55,000 bases of DNA from Planctomycetaceae bacterium (GTDB taxonomy: Bacteria; Planctomycetota; Planctomycetia; Planctomycetales; Planctomycetaceae). The notes beneath the pieces were generated by a model. The model was given only the letters and a program-made list of their open reading frames with translations. It was not told the DNA's origin and did not search any database. Position numbers and translations under genes: made by a program. The stretch lies in NCBI GenBank assembly GCA_020638955.1, contig JACKHO010000012.1, forward strand, positions 1-55,000. The letters run 5' to 3'. Of the stretch, positions 44,466 through 51,626 are shown in pieces (position 1 is the stretch's first letter; the number at the start of each line of letters is the position of its first letter).

Positions 44466-45887
44466 ATGCGCACCAGTTCCCGCCAATTTGAGTTCCCCGA
44501 GTTTTCCCGCCGCGACATGCTGCTCAATGCGGGAACGGGGTTCGGTGCGCTGGCGCTCACCGCCATGCTTGGGCAGAGTGAGACTGCTGCAGCGCCGCTC
44601 AAACCGCATTTGGTCCCACGGGCAAAGAGCATTATTTTTCTGTTTATGGAAGGTGGTCCCAGTCAAATGGACACCTTCGACCCCAAGCCGAAACTGCAGG
44701 AATTGGCCGGGCAGCCGTTGCCGTCGGGATTCAAGCGGGTTGTTACTCCCATGGGAGAATTCAACTCGCCGCTGCTGGCTTCGCAACGCAAGTGGAAGCA
44801 GTACGGCGAAAGCGGGACGTGGGTTTCGGACTGGCTGCCTTACACTGCCGAATGTGTGGACGACATAGCGGTCATCCGCAGTTGCTGGACGAATGGACTG
44901 AATCACAGCGGTGGCGTGTGCCAGATGAACACCGGAACACCACTGGCCGGGCGTCCTTCACTTGGAGCCTGGGTGAGTTACGGACTCGGCACCGAGAACG
45001 ACAACCTGCCGTCGTTCGTCGTCCTCACTGACTCCAGTTCGCAGGTGGCCAACGGTCCCCGTAACTGGAGTGCGGGATTCATGCCCGCGGCGTATCAGGG
45101 GACCCAACTGCTGCCGGGCGAAGAACCCATCAAGAATCTGAACAATCCCGGCGGGATTACGGACGAACGGCAACGCGCCAAGTTGACGCTGCTGCAACAA
45201 CTCAATGAGCGGCACTTGCAGTCGCGCGAATTCCAGAGCGAACTCGAAGCCCGCATTCGCAGTTACGAACTCGCCTTCCGTATGCAGGCGCATGCTCCCG
45301 AAGCCATTGACCTGTCCGAGGAGACCGCCGAAACGCAGGCGATGTACGGCATCGACAAAAAGCCAACCGAGGCGTACGGTCGCAACTGCCTGCTGGCTCG
45401 GCGACTCGTGGAACGCGGCGTGCGGTTTGTGCAGTTGTATCACGGAGCGGGAAGCAAGTGGGATGCGCATAGCGGCATCGAACGGAATCACAGCGAGAAC
45501 TGCAAGAAAATGGATCAGCCGGTGGCGGCCCTGCTGAAAGACCTCAAGCAGCGTGGTCTGCTCGATGAAACGCTCGTCGTCTGGGGCGGAGAATTTGGCC
45601 GCACGCCCATGAGCGAAAAAGGAGACGGACGCGACCACAACCCCTACGGATTCACCATGTGGATGGCCGGCGGCGGAGTGCAGGGGGGACAAACCATTGG
45701 AGCGACCGACGAACTCGGGTTCCATGCCATCGAAGACCGACTCCACGTGCACGACCTACACGCCACCTGGCTCTACCTCCTCGGCCTCGACAACATGACC
45801 CTCACCTACATGCACAAAGGCCGCCCCGAACGCCCGACACAGAATGAAGGGGCGGCGTACGAGAAGATTACAGGAAGGATTCTGTAG
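44466..45887 (+). CDS. DUF1501 family exported protein (second copy)
   Basis: A 473-residue DUF1501 protein. The N-terminus FSRRDMLLNAGTGFGALAL is a twin-arginine export signal. Landmarks: SIIFLFMEGGPSQMDTFDPKP by its core MEGGPSQMDTFDPKP, TGTPLAGRPSLGAWVSYGLG by its core GRPSLGAWVSYG, NERHLQSREFQSELEARI (core NERHLQSR), LLARRLVERGVRFVQLYHG (core ERGVRFVQLYHG), WGGEFGRTPMSE and GRDHNPYGFTMWMAGGG. It shares the whole layout with the first copy at 20.8 kb but is diverged. It has its own promoter region after the DUF1552 terminator. Function unproven; family members are exported and co-occur with planctomycete cytochromes. Confidence 0.93.
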   Translation: MRTSSRQFEFPEFSRRDMLLNAGTGFGALALTAMLGQSETAAAPLKPHLVPRAKSIIFLFMEGGPSQMDTFDPKPKLQELAGQPLPSGFKRVVTPMGEFNSPLLASQRKWKQYGESGTWVSDWLPYTAECVDDIAVIRSCWTNGLNHSGGVCQMNTGTPLAGRPSLGAWVSYGLGTENDNLPSFVVLTDSSSQVANGPRNWSAGFMPAAYQGTQLLPGEEPIKNLNNPGGITDERQRAKLTLLQQLNERHLQSREFQSELEARIRSYELAFRMQAHAPEAIDLSEETAETQAMYGIDKKPTEAYGRNCLLARRLVERGVRFVQLYHGAGSKWDAHSGIERNHSENCKKMDQPVAALLKDLKQRGLLDETLVVWGGEFGRTPMSEKGDGRDHNPYGFTMWMAGGGVQGGQTIGATDELGFHAIEDRLHVHDLHATWLYLLGLDNMTLTYMHKGRPERPTQNEGAAYEKITGRIL

Positions 45888-45990
45888 AGTGGTTTCAGTG
45901 GGCTTCCAGTGAATTGGGCTCGCACTTCAACCTGTGGGCAATCTGTCGGTCAGGCCAAAATCGAGTACAGCGTAGTTCGCGACAGGTTAA

Positions 45991-46009
45991 CCACGGCCAC
46001 CCGCCGTGG
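45991..46009. other. Small hairpin upstream of the isomerase-kinase cluster
   Basis: CCACGGC (45991-45997) and GCCGTGG (46003-46009) pair over a 5-nt loop. It lies 103 nt after the DUF1501 stop and 77 nt before the next start. No T-run. It could be a weak terminator or a leader structure. Confidence 0.35.
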
Positions 46010-46086
46010 CCACTGGATTGCAATTCCACACAATTCTTGGCATAAACATATGGTGGTTTCATCTGCACTAAAGCCAAGGGACTTGC

Positions 46087-46848
46087 ATGAAGTTTGCAAT
46101 TCAATCCATTGTCTGGGGGCCAGACGTAACAGACCTTGGGAAGATGCTCAGGGACACACGTGCGGCTGGATATGCGGGGGTCGAATTATTTCAAGATTGC
46201 ACCCAGGGTGCATTCGGAACGCCCCAGCAGATCCTGGATCAATTCAACGCCGAGTCAATGCACTTGATTGGAATCTCGTGTGGGTCGCTGCAGGAACGGA
46301 TCAATTTCGTCACCCAATACGCAGCGTGCATGAAATTGGCTCCTTCTGACTACGGCGTACCTTATGTTTATCTTGATGATTGGAATGAATCAATTTGTCG
46401 GGCTGCGCTGGAAAAGGGGATCCGATTAGCCCTTCATCCACATATGTACCGACCGGTCCAAACCCTTCAGGAAGCGAAGAAGCGGCTTCAGCAATATGAT
46501 TTCATGCACTACAAGTCGATGGAGTTCATGCCCGACACTGCCCACTTGACGATCGCTGGCGACGACCCCGAAGCAGCTGTCTATGACCATTTCTTGCGTA
46601 TCCGCGCGATACACGTAAAGGATTGGAACTCAAATGTCGGACGCAGCTACCAATTCTATGCTAGTGGATTTTGTCCCCTCGGTACAGGTGGCGTCAAGGT
46701 AAAAGAAACGCTCGATGTCCTGTGGAAGCGTTCTTTCTCAGGATGGTTGGTAATCGAACACGATACGTCACCGCAGCCAGATAAAGACATCTCCCTGTCG
46801 ATGCAATGGTTACGCGAGAATCTGCCCCCCACCCTGTTTGAGACGTAG
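46087..46848 (+). CDS. Sugar phosphate isomerase/epimerase-like TIM-barrel protein
   Basis: A 253-residue protein of the xylose-isomerase-like TIM-barrel superfamily (IolE/sugar isomerase type). The start is supported by AAGGGA before the ATG at 46087. Characteristic stretches: AGYAGVELFQD with the first metal glutamate, IRLALHPHM with His, MEFMPDTAHLTIAGDDP (core PDTAHL) with the Asp and His ligands, IRAIHVKDW, and SGWLVIEHDTSP with the last glutamate. No signal peptide. Substrate unknown; it is directly linked to a histidine kinase gene, two nt away, so it may supply or modify the sensed ligand, which is inference. It opens the AT-richer gene cluster. Confidence 0.85.
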   Translation: MKFAIQSIVWGPDVTDLGKMLRDTRAAGYAGVELFQDCTQGAFGTPQQILDQFNAESMHLIGISCGSLQERINFVTQYAACMKLAPSDYGVPYVYLDDWNESICRAALEKGIRLALHPHMYRPVQTLQEAKKRLQQYDFMHYKSMEFMPDTAHLTIAGDDPEAAVYDHFLRIRAIHVKDWNSNVGRSYQFYASGFCPLGTGGVKVKETLDVLWKRSFSGWLVIEHDTSPQPDKDISLSMQWLRENLPPTLFET

Positions 46849-46850
46849 GC

Positions 46851-48647
46851 ATGAGCACCAACACCGAGACACTTAGCCACTTCAGGCTCAACATCGCTTT
46901 AGATCTAATTCGAAAGTGTCGTTCCGTTGATCTCAATAAGATAGCAACGCGTGATGTTTGTGGCCCGGCTGCCCAGGCATTGGTACACGTCTATGGCGTC
47001 AGGCTTGTCGAAATCTGGTCCGTCGATCCTCGCCGCGGAAATCTGATTTTGATAGCGCAAGCTGCGGCACCAGGCATAGACGTTCCCGGGACACGTCTGG
47101 ATGTATTGTCCCTTTCCCAGAGCTTGACCGGAGAAGCTGTCGAAGCCCGGAGGCCTGTTTGGTATCTTGACGTTCGCAAGACCTCCGATTCTACCAGGAA
47201 TTTTCAAGATCAAAATCTAATTGATCAACTCGCACTTACGTCAATGTGGTGTGTGCCCGTCTTCAATACGTCAAACCCGCACCAAGTCTTGTGCGTGGTA
47301 AACATCTTTCCGACAAATCCTATGCTGCCCGGCGATCGATCAAGAGCATTTCTGACGTCGCTTTCAAGCGTTCTTGCTCTGGCGATTGAAGCCAACCTGC
47401 GAGAACGGGCTTACCGGATGGCAAATATGCTGGGGCAGCGACTTGCACCTAACGAGGAAACCGGAATTGAACCATTTCCTAAGCCAGGTGAAGTATACGG
47501 AACACTTGCCCGCACTTGCCAGGAAGCCGTTGCTGCAACGGTCGTAACCGTCTTTGTGTTTGATGAATTGCAAGATCGCCTGTTAATTCAGGCAGAAGTT
47601 TACGGGCGTACCCCTCCTGAGCGAACAGAAGGCTTGGAGGCCGTTCGCCCTACAGCCGAGGTCATCCAACATGTGTACGACACCAACCGCGAGTTTCTTG
47701 TACCAATGATTGGAAAGGAGAATGAACCGAACTTCTTTCTGGATGATTCATCAATCGAAAGTGATTCGTGCGTAGTCATTCCGCTACAAGATGTCGCGGG
47801 GCGTTGCCGCGGAGTGATCCGAATCCTGCGCTCGGCTGGCGTTGACGGACAGCACCTTAACCGTTTCAGCTATGACGATATCGCGGTCTTAGAGGCTATT
47901 GTCCAGGGTTTTGCACCAACCCTTGAGGAACTGAAGAAATCTCGTCAATACCAGTTTTCGTTGCAGAAATTGACTCACGAATTGCGAAATCCCGTCAATA
48001 CGGTCAGCATGGTTCTGACAAAGCTTGAACGCGAAGCAAAAGAGCTAGATTACCGGTTCCAGTTTGACCACTTTCGTGAAGGAAAAATCTACACCGACAT
48101 GATGCGACGCTTGATGACGGAGTTGTTTATAGCGAGGTATGGACCTAGTAACGTCCCCTTGCGTCGGGAATCCACGAATCTTGAGTCCGATGTTGTCGTG
48201 CCCGCCAAGAGATTTATCGTTCCATTGCTGCGAGAACGACGAATTGCTGCATGGCAGTTTACTCATTTTGGGTTCAAGGACTTGGGACGAATTGACGTGG
48301 ATCCTGCTCTGATCACACAGGTTATATTCAACCTTTTAGACAATGCCGCCAAGTATTTTGATCGACGCCCGGATGAATTTCGTTGTGAAATTGTCGGGCA
48401 CCGTACCGAACGATACCTTGAGATCGAGGTGCGGGACAATGGCCCCGGCATTGACTCAAACCTGACAGACAGGTTATTTTCATATGGTGTTCGCGGTGAC
48501 AACCGGCATTTGAACGCATTCGGCGAAGGGCTTGGCCTATGGATTTCCCGAGGAATTGCAGTTCGACATGGCGGGCAGCTAGACGTCACTAAGCACAAGG
48601 GAGGAGCAACGTTTACTCTAAGGCTGCCAAGGACATATAGCCGGTAG
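46851..48647 (+). CDS. Soluble GAF-GAF sensor histidine kinase
   Basis: A 598-residue kinase with no membrane segment or signal peptide. Two GAF-like domains (about 15-185 and 210-355) are followed by a dimerisation helix with the phosphorylated H376 in KLTHELRNPVNTV, and a HATPase domain: N-box FNLLDNAA (around 494-500), G1 RDNGPGID (528-535), F-box LFSYGVRG, G2 GEGLGLWISRG (558-568). All ATP-binding motifs are intact, so it should be active. It starts two nt after the isomerase stop and is followed 54 nt later by a receiver-domain gene, so this is probably a complete phosphorelay pair sensing a cytoplasmic signal. Confidence 0.92.
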   Translation: MSTNTETLSHFRLNIALDLIRKCRSVDLNKIATRDVCGPAAQALVHVYGVRLVEIWSVDPRRGNLILIAQAAAPGIDVPGTRLDVLSLSQSLTGEAVEARRPVWYLDVRKTSDSTRNFQDQNLIDQLALTSMWCVPVFNTSNPHQVLCVVNIFPTNPMLPGDRSRAFLTSLSSVLALAIEANLRERAYRMANMLGQRLAPNEETGIEPFPKPGEVYGTLARTCQEAVAATVVTVFVFDELQDRLLIQAEVYGRTPPERTEGLEAVRPTAEVIQHVYDTNREFLVPMIGKENEPNFFLDDSSIESDSCVVIPLQDVAGRCRGVIRILRSAGVDGQHLNRFSYDDIAVLEAIVQGFAPTLEELKKSRQYQFSLQKLTHELRNPVNTVSMVLTKLEREAKELDYRFQFDHFREGKIYTDMMRRLMTELFIARYGPSNVPLRRESTNLESDVVVPAKRFIVPLLRERRIAAWQFTHFGFKDLGRIDVDPALITQVIFNLLDNAAKYFDRRPDEFRCEIVGHRTERYLEIEVRDNGPGIDSNLTDRLFSYGVRGDNRHLNAFGEGLGLWISRGIAVRHGGQLDVTKHKGGATFTLRLPRTYSR

Positions 48648-48701
48648 GGGTAGAGGCTAGTCGGATCACTGTGTACATGGCCCTGAGTGAGAGAGCTTCT
48701 T

Positions 48702-49232
48702 GTGAAGAATAATAGACTTTTACTAGTAGACGACAACATTGTCGACTGGGACCCTGGTGACATGGGAGTTCAGGAGTCGGCTGAACGGTTCGAGGTAAAA
48801 GAACCTCCGGAGCCAAGGTACGTTGGGCAGCTCGCTTACTATATCGACGCATTTCGAGATGCTGGTTTTGACGTTGTCCCTGCGACCAGAGCGTCTGAGG
48901 CAATGTCATTAGTGGAGCAAGAAGACTTCTGTCTGGCCGTGCTCGATGTTATGCTTCCCTACGAAACAAATGACGATCGATTCAGTGAGGACCGGACGAT
49001 TTCCGGAATGAGGACGGGATTTGTGCTCGCAGAAGAAATTCATCAATTGAAAGCCGATCTTCCGATATGGCTGCTCTCTCAAATCGTCCCTGACGGTGAT
49101 TCCATCGTCAATGCCTCTACAATCGAAGATCTGATTGCTCGTAAGGTAATCAGGGGGGCGCAGCTGAAAATCGCCTGCACGGATCCGGCTGAGTTTGCGG
49201 TGAAGCTTTGGGAACTATTTGGAGCAAGCTAG
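48702..49232 (+). CDS. Receiver-domain protein with insertions and no output domain
   Basis: A 176-residue response-regulator-like protein from the GTG at 48702 (GAGAG eight nt upstream; a GTG at 48687 is the other option). Receiver landmarks: acidic pair in LLLVDDN (D10, D11), phosphorylated D82 in LAVLDVMLP, the Ser in WLLSQIVP and a lysine in IARKVIRG. It is unusual in having about 30 extra residues between the first strand and first helix (residues 14-45, rich in Glu, Pro and Arg) and a further ~20 residues after the phosphorylation site. No DNA-binding or enzymatic output domain follows. It most likely passes phosphate or binds a partner, possibly the next gene's product. Confidence 0.82.
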   Translation: MKNNRLLLVDDNIVDWDPGDMGVQESAERFEVKEPPEPRYVGQLAYYIDAFRDAGFDVVPATRASEAMSLVEQEDFCLAVLDVMLPYETNDDRFSEDRTISGMRTGFVLAEEIHQLKADLPIWLLSQIVPDGDSIVNASTIEDLIARKVIRGAQLKIACTDPAEFAVKLWELFGAS

Positions 49233-49910
49233 TTGGCTATTCTACTGAACGATGCTAGGTACACTGGCGAAGAGGAGGTTGTGCTATCGCGATTCATGCG
49301 CAATGTGGCCTGTGGCCACTTTGTACACAGTGTTGCGTTTGACATCGCGACCTCTAGAACGGCGGTGGAAATGGCTCGAAGGGAGTTTTCCAACCCAAGG
49401 TGCGATACTGAGTTCGTTCTCAATTCACGTCGCGCTAAAGTGCCGAATGCTGAAGAACTGGTTTTTCCAGTGCGGGGTGAAATCAAGACACTAGACATTG
49501 ATTCGGCGCATGCCGACCTAGACGTTAAGGTAAACGTCCTGTCGTTTCATGGGACAATCCTGCAGTTACCTTGGTTCAATTTTTGTCGTCGAATTGGGGC
49601 AGAGGGGCAACTTGTTCCATTTTCTGTTGGCGATATTTTTGTATTGACGTCTGCTGATGCCGTTGCAGAGCACTGGGATGACTCGTCCGTTGTCTGGCGC
49701 GATTGTGAGTATTTGTCGCAGTTGTTTTCCGACGCGGATTTTTGTGAGAGAAATTGGGGGAAGCACGTTGCCGTCTTCCTTGAGGAAGTTGTCGGCGTGG
49801 GTGAAACTGACGCAGCAGCGCGACAGTCTGCGCTAGAGACGTTGAAGGCAAGAGGTATTGTCAACATTCCGGACCATCGGTTTGTTGTTGACTATTGTGG
49901 CGACTGGTAA
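49233..49910 (+). CDS. Unknown protein in the kinase-protease cluster
   Basis: A 225-residue soluble protein of no family I recognise. The start is a TTG placed directly after the previous stop, with GGAG eight nt upstream; the first ATG at 49296 has a perfect AGGAGG but too far off, and would drop 21 residues. Notable stretches are HFVHSVAFDIATSRTAVEMARREF (core VAFDIATSRTAVEMA), VPNAEELVFPVRGEIKTLDID (core EELVFPVRGEIKTLD), and a Trp-rich end (ERNWGKHVAVFLEEVVG by its NWGKHVAVF core). No signal peptide, membrane segment or metal-binding motif. Tight packing with neighbours implies joint function. Confidence 0.68.
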   Translation: MAILLNDARYTGEEEVVLSRFMRNVACGHFVHSVAFDIATSRTAVEMARREFSNPRCDTEFVLNSRRAKVPNAEELVFPVRGEIKTLDIDSAHADLDVKVNVLSFHGTILQLPWFNFCRRIGAEGQLVPFSVGDIFVLTSADAVAEHWDDSSVVWRDCEYLSQLFSDADFCERNWGKHVAVFLEEVVGVGETDAAARQSALETLKARGIVNIPDHRFVVDYCGDW

Positions 49911-49922
49911 GAGGGCTGGGAA

Positions 49923-50489
49923 ATGTTTGTCGGAGAAGAAAAAGACTATAACGTACTTCGTCACCAAAGCGCCATACGGCCGATAGGCAAAAATCGCAAG
50001 ATGCTGACGTTGGTCGATGAGTATGGCAATCGAGTTGAGTTCTCTCCGCAAGTTCTCCAAACTTGGGGGTGGCTAGAAGGGAGCGGTGAAAAAGGTCGAG
50101 CTCCATTCCCGATGAAGGTTGACACTGGCGCTGAGTGGTCAATTTTTCCAAGAGAGATGTGGGATGTCGATGGTGTACGCGACAAGATTAGGTGGTTGTA
50201 CACTGACGATGAACCCAGAGTGTCTCCGCCCCAAGTGACACACTCGGTGGGAGGGATCGCGGGAAAACTGCCCGTGTATTACGGTCGGACGAAACTCATT
50301 CTAAAACGCTGGAACACGTCGGTAGTGCTGGAATTGCAAGTAACCGCGGCGTTCGCGGCAGATCACACTCTCAAACGCGCTTTGCTCGGCCTGAATGGAA
50401 ACGAGCTATTCACTAGTGGCGGACTGTGCGTCAAGAGAGAAGGGGCATTGGTTCCCTGTATCGATTTTGACCTTTTGTTGCCAAAGTAG
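49923..50489 (+). CDS. Retropepsin-like aspartic protease
   Basis: A 188-residue protein with a single retropepsin-type motif: FPMKVDTGAEWSIFP places the catalytic Asp at 67 in D-T-G-A, and GIAGKLPVYYGR followed by KRALLGLNGNEL supplies the hydrophobic-hydrophobic-Gly that closes the fold. One DTG per chain means the active enzyme would be a homodimer, like viral and DUF1758-type retropepsins. The ATG at 49923 has GAGGG upstream. It is the last gene of the cluster, 12 nt after the previous gene. Cytoplasmic; target unknown. It could cleave one of its neighbours after kinase signalling, which is inference. This is not a retroelement gene: no reverse transcriptase is adjacent. Confidence 0.75.
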   Translation: MFVGEEKDYNVLRHQSAIRPIGKNRKMLTLVDEYGNRVEFSPQVLQTWGWLEGSGEKGRAPFPMKVDTGAEWSIFPREMWDVDGVRDKIRWLYTDDEPRVSPPQVTHSVGGIAGKLPVYYGRTKLILKRWNTSVVLELQVTAAFAADHTLKRALLGLNGNELFTSGGLCVKREGALVPCIDFDLLLPK

Positions 50490-50564
50490 AACACCATGTT
50501 CTTTTATCGTTACCGGTGGCGCCCGGCGTCACGACGTGTCGTGTTGGGAAAACATGAACGATAG

Positions 50565-51398
50565 CTACTTGCCTATGCTCGATTCAGCAGCGGCTTCTTG
50601 CAGGATTTCTTTTTCTTCGGCAGAAATGAGTCCGGCCTTTTTCAGTTCGTTGAGCAATTTGGCGACCTTGCTTACGAATTTGCCGTGGTTTGTGGCGGCG
50701 TTTCCGAGTTCTTCGATTTGGGCGGAAATTGTTGATCCGTTGTAGTCGAAGTCGGCAATGCCCGTGTCGACACCATCGATGACAATGTTGCCGGCACTGA
50801 CGGGGACGAAACTGTCGAGCCGATAGAACGCGACCGAATGTTCATTGGTCAGAAAGTTGTGGTCACCGACGGAAATGTATGCGTACTGGTCGGCAATCGG
50901 ATTCCAGTCCGACATGGACGCAATTCCGTCGCCCGTCGAGTTTTCGTAGCCGTAGCTGTACAGTTGGATTTCACGATACGCGAAGAAGAAGCCGTCGTTG
51001 TAATACTGAAACGTATTGCTGAGGGAGCCAGAGCGGTAGCCCGTGGTGGACGTGAAGTAGTTTGTCAGGTCGAAGATTTCACCAGTTGTCCGGCCACCTT
51101 CAAGTGTGGTTCCGGTGAGAAATCCGCCTGCGGTCATGGCGTCGATGGTGAACTGGCCAGATCGCCAGTTGGCGGACTCACCCGCAAAGCTGCTGGAAGA
51201 GTACTGGTAGGTGCTGCTGGGCGGCGTGCCGAGGTCAAGGTCCACGCTGCCGTAAATGGATCCACCGAACTGGTAGGTGTTACTGCCGAACGAGGAGAGG
51301 AGCGTTCCCGTAAACTCGTACTTGGCGACTTGAGCATTGACGCTCGACATTGATCCGAAGACAGCAACAAAGCAAAGGGACAGCAGAAAGCGTGTCAT
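50565..51398 (-). CDS. Secreted protein, unknown function
   Basis: A 277-residue exported protein; the start at 51398 has GAGGATT just upstream. Signal peptide MTRFLLSLCFVAVFGSMSSVNA. The mature part is a Ser/Thr/Tyr/Gly-rich beta domain (KYEFTGTLLSSFGSNTYQFGG by its core YEFTGTL, IYGSVDLDLGT, YENSTGDGIASMSDWNP by its core GDGIASMSDWN) of the kind seen in planctomycete and PEP-CTERM-type surface proteins, followed by a charged helical tail (KFVSKVAKLLNELKKAGLIS by its core VAKLLNELKKAGL). No PEP-CTERM sorting signal is present. I assign no function. Confidence 0.75.
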   Translation of the reverse strand: MTRFLLSLCFVAVFGSMSSVNAQVAKYEFTGTLLSSFGSNTYQFGGSIYGSVDLDLGTPPSSTYQYSSSSFAGESANWRSGQFTIDAMTAGGFLTGTTLEGGRTTGEIFDLTNYFTSTTGYRSGSLSNTFQYYNDGFFFAYREIQLYSYGYENSTGDGIASMSDWNPIADQYAYISVGDHNFLTNEHSVAFYRLDSFVPVSAGNIVIDGVDTGIADFDYNGSTISAQIEELGNAATNHGKFVSKVAKLLNELKKAGLISAEEKEILQEAAAESSIGK

Positions 51399-51626
51399 CG
51401 TGAATCCTCAGCGGGTGATTGCTCAAGAAGGGGGAAATCGAATTTCGCGCGCAACGTTCAGTGCGTTGCGAAATAAAACTCACGCAGCGGTTTCGCGGAA
51501 TGGCGGAACCGCCTGGGTGAGGCCGTTCTGGGAGCAATACTGCGTCGAGGAGATGACGCTGCAGTGTCTGCGGTCTTTCAATTGGTGTGGTTGGCTCAAT
51601 CTGGAGTCAACCGATTCAACCTTAGC

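Noticed and set aside
49923..50489. The retropepsin-like gene as part of a retroelement
   Set aside because: No reverse transcriptase, integrase, terminal repeats or retron RNA-like structure is present nearby.
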